From contig JANTFU010000046.1 in assembly GCA_024763295.1 (NCBI GenBank), positions 1-11,548 of the forward strand: a stretch of 11,548 bases of DNA, given 5' to 3'. The notes beneath the pieces are model-generated. The model was not told the origin of the DNA. It did no database searches and saw only the letters and a program-made list of their open reading frames with translations. A program made the position numbers and the translations under genes. Shown piece by piece: positions 6,848 to 11,548 of this stretch (positions within the stretch are counted from its first letter, which is position 1; the number at the start of each line of letters is the position of its first letter). Origin of the DNA: Anaerolineales bacterium. GTDB lineage: Bacteria; Chloroflexota; Anaerolineae; Anaerolineales; Villigracilaceae.

Positions 6848-7837
6848 ATGCAAACCAGCTTACGCGGTCGTGACTTTATCAGCGACCTTGATTTCACAAA
6901 AGAAGAAGTCGAAACCGTCCTCGAAGTTGCCTGGGACTTAAAAAAGAAACGCGCTATGGGACTGCCGCACGCCTATCTGCGCGATAAAGTACTTGCCATG
7001 CTCTTCTTCTTTAGCAGCACGCGCACACGCGGCTCCTTTGAAGCCGGTATGGCACAGCTTGGCGGTCATGCAGCCTTCATTGAGAGCAAAACCACGCAAA
7101 TTTCGCATGGGGATACGGAAACTGAACTCGGTGAGATTTATGGTCGCTACTTCGACGGAATCGCCATCCGCCACTGTGATTGGGGCATTGGCAATCGCTA
7201 CCTGAATTTGGTTGCCCAAGCCAGCCGTGCGCCCATCCTGAACATGCAGTGCGATGTCTACCATCCCCACCAATGTCTCGCCGACCTGATGACCATTCAG
7301 GAAAAGAAAGGCAAAGACCTGCGCGGCAAGAAGATTGTCGTCTCTTGGGCGTATGCTGCTTCTTACCTGAAACCGATCTCCGTGCCGCAGTCGCTCATTC
7401 TGCAAATGCCGCGCTTCGGCATGGACGTCACTTTGGCGTACCCACCCGAATTCCCCCTAATGCCCGAGATCGTCGAGCAAGCTAAAGCACAGGCGGAAGC
7501 GGCGGGTACCAAGTTTGAGATCATCGACAAAGCCGATGGCATGAAAGAATCCTTTGAAGATGCCGATGTCGTCTACGCCAAATCCTGGGGTCCGCTACTG
7601 ACCACAACCGATCCCGAAGAAGGCAAACGCTTGCAGGATAAATATAAAGACTGGATCGTGAATCAGGACAAGATGAATGTTGCCAAGAAGGACGCCATCT
7701 ACATGCACCCGCTTCCCGCTGACCGCGACATTGAAGTTGCTAGTGACGTACTTGATGGTCCCCAATCGGTTGTTTTCGATCAAGCAGAAAACCGCCTGCA
7801 TGCTCAAAAAGCCGTCATGGCTTTGACGATGAATTAG
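6848..7837 (+). CDS. YgeW-like carbamoyltransferase
   Basis: This 329-residue member of the aspartate/ornithine carbamoyltransferase superfamily starts at ATG 6848 behind CAGGAGA. An in-frame TTG at 6800 has no ribosome site. The carbamoyl phosphate loop is STRTR at residues 57-61. The HPHQ motif (139-142) and HPLPAD (287-292) are in their usual order. WAYAASYLKPISVPQ (167-181) and MPRFGMDVTLAYP (187-199) closely parallel E. coli YgeW (WAYSPSYGKPLSVPQ and MTRFGMDVTLAHP as I recall). It is shorter than E. coli YgeW (about 396 residues), lacking the N-terminal extension and part of the segment before HPLPAD, and it has HPLPA where YgeW has HCLPA. It has no ornithine-type SMG motif. In context it should phosphorolyse a carbamoylated purine-derived intermediate to carbamoyl phosphate for the carbamate kinase downstream. 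Confidence 0.82.
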   Translation: MQTSLRGRDFISDLDFTKEEVETVLEVAWDLKKKRAMGLPHAYLRDKVLAMLFFFSSTRTRGSFEAGMAQLGGHAAFIESKTTQISHGDTETELGEIYGRYFDGIAIRHCDWGIGNRYLNLVAQASRAPILNMQCDVYHPHQCLADLMTIQEKKGKDLRGKKIVVSWAYAASYLKPISVPQSLILQMPRFGMDVTLAYPPEFPLMPEIVEQAKAQAEAAGTKFEIIDKADGMKESFEDADVVYAKSWGPLLTTTDPEEGKRLQDKYKDWIVNQDKMNVAKKDAIYMHPLPADRDIEVASDVLDGPQSVVFDQAENRLHAQKAVMALTMN

Positions 7838-7844
7838 TTTTCAG

Positions 7845-7895
7845 GAATCAGTAAATCAGGAAACAGTAGACTAGGTATCAGTGACTTGGTATTAG
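7845..7895. repeat. Degenerate 7-8 bp repeat tract, left flank of first four-helix-bundle gene
   Basis: Seven degenerate units of the form GWATYAG follow one another: GAATCAG, TAAATCAG, GAAACAG, TAGACTAG, GTATCAG, TGACTTG, GTATTAG. The tract begins 8 bp after the stop of the carbamoyltransferase gene and ends just before the ribosome site of the next gene. It is the complement-sense counterpart of the CTRATWC array at 8345-8393 on the other side of that gene, so the two could pair as a loose long stem. Confidence 0.75.
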
Positions 7896-7907
7896 AACGA
7901 GGAGAGT

Positions 7908-8348
7908 GTGGTGCAGGGGAAGCGTGGTTTTGAAAATTTGGATGCTTATAAGTTAGCTTTGCTGGTTGTTAAGGAGGCTTATCGCGTAGCAAAGTCATTA
8001 CCAGCGGAAGAGAAATATAACTTGGCAAGCCAGATTCGCCGTGCTGCAACCAGCATCACACTCAATATTGCTGAAGGATACGGACGTTATCACTATTTAG
8101 ATAGCTTGCGCTTTTACTATATTGCACGCAGCTCTCTTGAAGAAGTACTCAGCGCTTTTATTCTTTGTAACGAACTTGGGTATACAAACGGCGTGTTAAG
8201 CCAACAGAGAGAACTCTATGGCAATACGATCCGAGCATTAAATGGATATATTCGTTATGTCCACCAACAAAAACAAGGATACAAAGAATACGGCAACAGT
8301 TCCATCAAAGAAGAAAATGCCTTCTACGAGATTAACCCTGCTCCCTGA
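7908..8348 (+). CDS. Four-helix-bundle protein of the S23 / 23S rRNA intervening-sequence type
   Basis: This 146-residue protein starts at GTG 7908 (or GTG 7911) after CGAGGAGAG. The family hallmarks are plain: FENLDAYKLALLVVKEAYR at the N-terminus, AKSLPAEEKYNLASQIRRA, then TSITLNIAEGYGR near residue 60, an acidic SSLEEVLSAF helix, and a final helix to about residue 125. A charged 20-residue tail not typical of the family follows. Such proteins are known from ORFs in 23S rRNA intervening sequences and as free-standing genes, and resemble the Avd protein of diversity-generating retroelements. Their function is unsettled; RNA or nucleic-acid binding is suspected. Here the gene separates the carbamoyltransferase from carbamate kinase, which are normally functional neighbours. 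It is AT-richer than either and is bracketed by complementary repeat tracts, which points to insertion. Confidence 0.88.
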   Translation: MVQGKRGFENLDAYKLALLVVKEAYRVAKSLPAEEKYNLASQIRRAATSITLNIAEGYGRYHYLDSLRFYYIARSSLEEVLSAFILCNELGYTNGVLSQQRELYGNTIRALNGYIRYVHQQKQGYKEYGNSSIKEENAFYEINPAP

Positions 8349-8393
8349 TACCTAATACCTGATTCCTGATACCTAATTCCTAATTCCTAATAC
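8345..8393. repeat. Seven exact-period tandem copies of heptamer CTRATWC
   Basis: The units are CTGATAC, CTAATAC, CTGATTC, CTGATAC, CTAATTC, CTAATTC and CTAATAC, with no spacing error in 49 bp. Variation is confined to two positions (G/A and A/T). The first unit contains the TGA stop (8346-8348) of the four-helix-bundle gene. Because seven is not a multiple of three, the TGA/TAA triplets fall in all three frames. The reverse complement resembles the tract at 7845-7895. Confidence 0.9.
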
Positions 8394-8456
8394 TGCTACC
8401 AAAACCCATTTTTCTTACTTTTCACTTCTTTATTTCCAAAAGGAAAACAGGATAAT

Positions 8457-9413
8457 ATGACCAAACAAAAACTCGCCGTCGTCGCAATTGGCGGCAACTC
8501 ACTGATCAAAAATAAAGCGCACCAAACCATCGAAGATCAATATCAGGCAGCTAAAGAGACCACCTATCATATTGCCGATATGGTCGAACAGGGCTGGGAT
8601 ATTGCCATCGGTCACGGCAACGGTCCGCAGGTTGGTTTCATCCTACGCCGCTCTGAGATCGCCGCCAAAGTTGAAGGCTTGCACGAAGTTCCGTTGGATG
8701 TCTGCGGCGCGGATTCGCAAGGTGCTATTGGCTATGCCCTGCAGCAAACCCTGCAAAACGAACTCTACCAACGCAATATCAAGAAAAAAGTCGTCACCAT
8801 CATCACCCAAGTGCTGGTCGATAAAGACGATCCCGCCTTCAAAAACCCCACCAAACCCATCGGCGGTTTTATGGATGCAGAAGAAGCCAAACGCCGCGAA
8901 CGTGAACAAGGCTGGTCTATCGTCGAAGATGCAGGGCGCGGTTGGCGGCGTGTGGTCGCTTCACCAAAGCCTAAAGAGATTGTTGAACTCGAATCTGTCC
9001 AAACGATCTTAAATCAGGGCATTATCACCATTACCGTCGGTGGCGGCGGTATTCCCGTGATTGATCCCGGCGATGGCAACTACGAAGGCACCGCCGCTGT
9101 GATTGACAAGGACTTCGCCTCCAGCCTGCTTGCGCAGAACATCGGCGCTGATCTCTTCGTCATCTCAACCGCTGTTGAAAAGGTTGCTCTCAACTTTGGT
9201 AAACCCGATGAAAAATGGCTCGACCAAATGACCCTCGCCGAAGCCAAAGCCTACCTTGCCGAAGGCATCCACTTTGCCAAAGGCTCGATGGCACCAAAAA
9301 TCGAAGCCATTATCTGGTTCCTTGAAAATGGCGGCAAAAAAGCCCTCATCACCAACCCCGAAAATATCGGGCGCGCCCTCAAAGGCGAAACCGGCACTTG
9401 GATTGTTCCGTAG
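8457..9413 (+). CDS. Carbamate kinase (YqeA type)
   Basis: This 318-residue amino-acid-kinase-fold enzyme catalyses carbamoyl phosphate + ADP to ATP + carbamate in the cytosol. Full length is as expected. The start ATG 8457 follows AAAAGGAAAACAGG. Motifs present are AIGGNSL (residues 10-16), IGHGNGPQVG (51-60), the flexible-lid region with QVLVDKDDPAF (118-128) and PTKPIGGF (131-138), VGGGGIPV (194-201), DKDFASSLLA (217-226) and FAKGSMAPKI (273-282). Alone it could be arcC of arginine catabolism. Its place after YgeY and a YgeW-like transferase, with no arginine deiminase nearby, argues for the YqeA role of harvesting ATP from purine-derived carbamoyl phosphate. It is separated from the transferase gene by the 619-bp inserted four-helix-bundle unit. 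An intrinsic terminator follows. Confidence 0.93.
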   Translation: MTKQKLAVVAIGGNSLIKNKAHQTIEDQYQAAKETTYHIADMVEQGWDIAIGHGNGPQVGFILRRSEIAAKVEGLHEVPLDVCGADSQGAIGYALQQTLQNELYQRNIKKKVVTIITQVLVDKDDPAFKNPTKPIGGFMDAEEAKRREREQGWSIVEDAGRGWRRVVASPKPKEIVELESVQTILNQGIITITVGGGGIPVIDPGDGNYEGTAAVIDKDFASSLLAQNIGADLFVISTAVEKVALNFGKPDEKWLDQMTLAEAKAYLAEGIHFAKGSMAPKIEAIIWFLENGGKKALITNPENIGRALKGETGTWIVP

Positions 9414-9450
9414 TTTAGTTGGATAGTTGTTAGTTGGATAGTTCGTTGGT
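9414..9450. repeat. Short tandem repeat tract after the carbamate kinase stop, left of second four-helix-bundle gene
   Basis: A 15-bp unit TTAGTTGGATAGTTG occurs twice in tandem (9415-9429 and 9430-9444, last base differing), followed by a partial GTTGGTC. The stop TAG of the carbamate kinase (9411-9413) directly precedes and shares the TAG word of the tract. TAG triplets at 9411, 9416, 9424, 9431 and 9439 cover all three frames. The complement sense (AACTA words) recurs at 9897-9934, beyond the next gene. Confidence 0.8.
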
Positions 9451-9469
9451 CAAATGCAAAACCATTAAA

Positions 9470-9503
9470 CCTTGCGGAGGGATGCCTCTCCGCAAGGCTT
9501 TTA
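9470..9503 (+). terminator. Intrinsic terminator after carbamate kinase
   Basis: A perfect 10-bp GC-rich stem (9470-9479 with 9488-9497, CCTTGCGGAG/CTCCGCAAGG) has an 8-base loop and is followed by CTTTTAT. It lies 57 bp after the carbamate kinase stop and 34 bp before the next ATG. It marks the likely end of the purine transcript, so the second four-helix-bundle gene would need its own promoter or read-through. Confidence 0.82.
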
Positions 9504-9536
9504 TAGCAATTGCCATGCTCAAAAGAAGAGGAATAC

Positions 9537-9902
9537 ATGTCCACGATAGAACGTTTTGAAGACATGAAAAGTTGGCAAAAAGCGCGTGTGTTGACCAACT
9601 TTGTTTACGACCTAACGGAAAAGGAAAGGTTTGCCAAAGATTTTGGACAAAAACGTCAAATTCAACGCGCCAGCAGTTCCATCATGCACAACATCGCCGA
9701 AGGCTTTGATGCAGGCACAACCCCCGAGTTTATCCGCTTTCTAAAAATGGCACGACGTTCTGCGAGCGAAGTACAATCAGAACTATATCTTGCACTTGAC
9801 AGACACTACATCACCGAAAGCGAAAAAGAAAAAGCCTACAATCTGGCAACAGATACAAAAAAACTAATCAACGGCTTAATCCGTTACCTCCGCAAAAACT
9901 AA
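9537..9902 (+). CDS. Second four-helix-bundle protein of the S23 / intervening-sequence type
   Basis: This 121-residue protein uses ATG 9537 after AAGAAGAGGAA. An in-frame ATG at 9510 would add nine residues but lacks a good ribosome site. Family features are FEDMKSWQKARVLTNFVYD at the N-terminus, a KDFGQKRQIQRASSSIMHN helix ending in IAEGFDAG, the SASEVQSELYLALD helix and a closing LINGLIRYLRKN. The protein differs clearly from the copy at 7908-8348 (IAEGFDAG against IAEGYGRY, and a different N-terminus) and belongs to another branch, so this is not a recent duplication. It sits between the carbamate kinase terminator and a membrane-protein gene. Like the first copy it is flanked by complementary-sense repeat tracts. 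Function is unknown. Confidence 0.88.
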   Translation: MSTIERFEDMKSWQKARVLTNFVYDLTEKERFAKDFGQKRQIQRASSSIMHNIAEGFDAGTTPEFIRFLKMARRSASEVQSELYLALDRHYITESEKEKAYNLATDTKKLINGLIRYLRKN

Positions 9903-9934
9903 AAACCAAGAACTAAAAAAACACCCAAACTACC
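9897..9934. repeat. AACTA-word tract at the stop codon of the second four-helix-bundle gene
   Basis: AACTAAAAACCAAG is followed by AACTAAAAAAACACCC and AAACTACC. The first word contains the TAA stop (9900-9902). The tract is loose and A-rich, and taken alone could be chance. Its weight comes from being the complement sense of the TAGTT words at 9414-9450 on the other side of the gene, as in the first unit. Confidence 0.5.
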
Positions 9935-9936
9935 CC

Positions 9937-11548
9937 GTGAAGCGTTTTCTGAATCTGCTCAAATCCCCCCCCATTACCCTTGCCATTACAGCGCTGCTGG
10001 CGTATGGCATCCTCATCCCCCAACTCGGCTTTTATTGGGATGGGCTGGTTATCAGTTGGATTGGCTACCAATTGGGTCCCGAAGCGCTCACCCAATACTT
10101 CTCCACCAATCGCCCGGCTTGGGGTGTACTCTACAATGCGCTGCTCCGTTTTATTCCACAGCAGCCCCTTTATTGGCAAATCATCGCCATCTTTTGGCAT
10201 TGGCTCGGCAGCCTCGCATTTTTCGCCCTTGTGCGCGAACTTTTCCCAAAACAGAAAAAACTCGCCCTAACCGCCAGTTTACTTTTCTTGCTTTACCCCG
10301 GCTTCAACCAGCAATTCGTCTCCTTTGTTTACGGCTATCATTTCACGGTTTATACCCTCTTCCTTTTTTCGCTCTACGCCATGTTGCGGACACTCCGCCG
10401 TCCTAACCGCACACTCACCAGCTTGGGAATGCTCGCTTCTGCGCTTAATCTCATCATGGGAGAATATTTCTTCGTCTTGGACTTGATTCGACCCGTTTTG
10501 CTTTGGTTTGCCCTTGATGAGATTGCTGATTCCAAACAGCGCATCAAACGCGGACTTTGGGCTTGGTTCCCTTATCTTGTCATTTTTGCGGCTGGCGTTT
10601 TGGGGCGCTCCCTGATCTTCAACAATCAGGTCTATGGCTATTCGCTACTCGATGAACTCAAAGCCGCGCCCCTGCCGGCGCTTTGGGCATTGATTCAAAC
10701 CATCGTCCAAAGCCTCTATACAACGTTCGTCTCTGCTTGGGGACAAGCCTTCATCCTGCCCGATTTTGAATTACAGGGCAAAGTAACCATTGGCATCTAC
10801 ATCTTCATCCTTATTTCTCTTTCCTTCTTTCTTCTTTCCTCTTTTCGCGAAAAAAATCACCCAGTCTCTGAGCGGAACCGCAGCGAAGCGGAGGTGCAGT
10901 CGAAGAGCGGCGATACCAAAACCCCCGTCCTGCGACTGCGCTCCTCCCGCTGGTCGTCGCTCCGCTCAGGAACTGGCACTCCTCTTATCATCATTGGGTT
11001 TGCCGCCATGCTGCTCGCCGGAGTCCCTTTCTGGCTCACCGATTTGCCGGTCTCGCTTGGCTTCCCTGCCAACCGTGCGACGTTACCTTTTATTTTCGGT
11101 AGCACGCTGGTTTTGGTTGGCATCGTGAGCTTGATTCCGCGCCAAATGTTAACGACGATTTTGCTCACGCTGTTCATCGCTTTTTCGGCGGGCAGACAGT
11201 TCTTATGGGCAGATGAGTTTCGCCGTGATTGGCGCGTGCAGAAAAATCTCTTTTGGCAGCTTTCTTGGCGTGTCCCCGCACTGGAAGAAGATACGCTTGT
11301 GATGCTGAACGAAGGCGCGTTGAAGTTTTATGCCGATAACTCCCTCGCCGCGCCGCTAAATTGGGTTTATGCACCCAGCCTAAAGGGAGAGCGCATCCCG
11401 TATATGGTCTTTTATCCGCGCAGCAGGTTCGGGGTAGATGGAGCCGGTTTAACGGAAAACATCCCCTTATTCCATGATTTTATCGCCGCTGAGTGGCATG
11501 GAAATAGCAACCAAATGCTGCTGGTTAATTTTGACCCGCCGGGCTGTT
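9937..11548 (+). CDS. Large multi-pass membrane protein, 3' end outside window
   Basis: A frame open from GTG 9937 to the window edge gives 537 codons without a stop. I do not recognise a named family. The start is uncertain: the peptide begins with basic VKRF before a hydrophobic helix, but no Shine-Dalgarno sequence is seen and the four-helix-bundle unit ends 34 bp upstream. Hydrophobic segments lie at about residues 10-30, 75-95, 105-150 (with LLFLLYPGFNQQFVSFVYGY), 160-185, 205-225, 285-305, 347-365, 375-395 and 400-415. A soluble C-terminal part (from about residue 420) begins near RQFLWADEFRRDW. The layout of many helices with aromatic loops followed by an outside domain is like polytopic glycosyltransferase/mannosyltransferase-like membrane proteins, but no catalytic motif is certain. 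Residues about 311-345 derive from an inserted palindrome. Confidence 0.75.
   Translation, partial: MKRFLNLLKSPPITLAITALLAYGILIPQLGFYWDGLVISWIGYQLGPEALTQYFSTNRPAWGVLYNALLRFIPQQPLYWQIIAIFWHWLGSLAFFALVRELFPKQKKLALTASLLFLLYPGFNQQFVSFVYGYHFTVYTLFLFSLYAMLRTLRRPNRTLTSLGMLASALNLIMGEYFFVLDLIRPVLLWFALDEIADSKQRIKRGLWAWFPYLVIFAAGVLGRSLIFNNQVYGYSLLDELKAAPLPALWALIQTIVQSLYTTFVSAWGQAFILPDFELQGKVTIGIYIFILISLSFFLLSSFREKNHPVSERNRSEAEVQSKSGDTKTPVLRLRSSRWSSLRSGTGTPLIIIGFAAMLLAGVPFWLTDLPVSLGFPANRATLPFIFGSTLVLVGIVSLIPRQMLTTILLTLFIAFSAGRQFLWADEFRRDWRVQKNLFWQLSWRVPALEEDTLVMLNEGALKFYADNSLAAPLNWVYAPSLKGERIPYMVFYPRSRFGVDGAGLTENIPLFHDFIAAEWHGNSNQMLLVNFDPPGC
10868..10969. repeat. Palindromic element inserted in frame within the membrane-protein gene
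   Basis: The termini CTGAGCGGA (10868-10876) and TCCGCTCAG (10961-10969) are perfect inverted repeats. Further inside, GGAGGTGCAGTCG on the left resembles the complement of CGACTGCGCTCCTCC on the right. Total length is 102 bp, exactly 34 codons, and the reading frame stays open through it. The encoded stretch is Ser/Arg-rich and low in hydrophobics (SERNRSEAEVQSKSGDTK, then LRLRSSRWSSLRSG). It falls in a loop between two membrane helices. The base composition (GCG/AGCGAAGCG words) differs from the coding sequence on both sides. Confidence 0.75.

Noticed and set aside
8345..8393. CRISPR array
   Set aside because: Units are 7 bp with no spacers; no cas genes are present.
8457..9413. arcC of an arginine deiminase operon
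   Set aside because: There is no arginine deiminase, catabolic ornithine transferase with SMG motif or antiporter nearby; the purine context fits better.
7845..9934. Diversity-generating retroelement suggested by Avd-like four-helix-bundle proteins
   Set aside because: There is no reverse transcriptase, no template/variable repeat pair with adenine-specific differences and no lectin-type target gene in the window.
10790..11374. Small ORFs on both strands in the right part
   Set aside because: They lie inside the 537-codon membrane-protein frame and read the palindrome or low-complexity stretches.

Overview
The window reads as bacterial chromosome from a purine-degrading anaerobe. Gene style, the intergenic palindromes and the membrane protein at the right end remind me of Chloroflexota (Anaerolineae). 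That placement is an impression, not a demonstrated fact. All supported genes are on the + strand.

Layout. At 2-163 is the 3' end of an unidentified gene. Positions 164-505 hold a large imperfect hairpin (214-314) and then a near-consensus sigma70-type promoter (TTGACA, 17 bp, TACACT). Two identical perfect palindromes, TTGTCAGACAA, flank this promoter. It drives an 8-oxoguanine deaminase-like amidohydrolase (506-1888). Two more AT-rich genes follow, a DUF6398-type protein and an unknown 100-residue protein. Next come adenine deaminase (2788-4575), a GntR/UTRA regulator (4705-5421), a YgeY-type M20 hydrolase (5466-6677), a YgeW-like carbamoyltransferase (6848-7837), a four-helix-bundle (S23/IVS-type) protein (7908-8348), a carbamate kinase of YqeA type (8457-9413) with a terminator, a second four-helix-bundle protein (9537-9902), and the N-terminal part of a large membrane protein that runs off the right edge (9937-11548).

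How the genes fit together. The two deaminases would convert 8-oxoguanine to urate and adenine to hypoxanthine. YgeY, YgeW and YqeA are the hydrolase, carbamoyltransferase and carbamate kinase of the ygeW-ygeX-ygeY-yqeA type loci tied to anaerobic purine/urate breakdown. In that scheme a ureido intermediate is phosphorolysed to carbamoyl phosphate, and carbamate kinase makes ATP from it. ygeX, hyuA, ssnA, ygfK and the selenium/molybdenum hydroxylase are not in the window. The local GntR protein is the natural candidate to bind the twin operators.

The most unusual material is non-coding. Both four-helix-bundle genes are bracketed by degenerate short-period repeat tracts of complementary sense, and each tract starts at the stop codon of the gene before it. 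Three unrelated palindromic elements sit between genes. A fourth, about 102 bp (34 codons), appears to have inserted in frame inside the membrane-protein gene and is translated.
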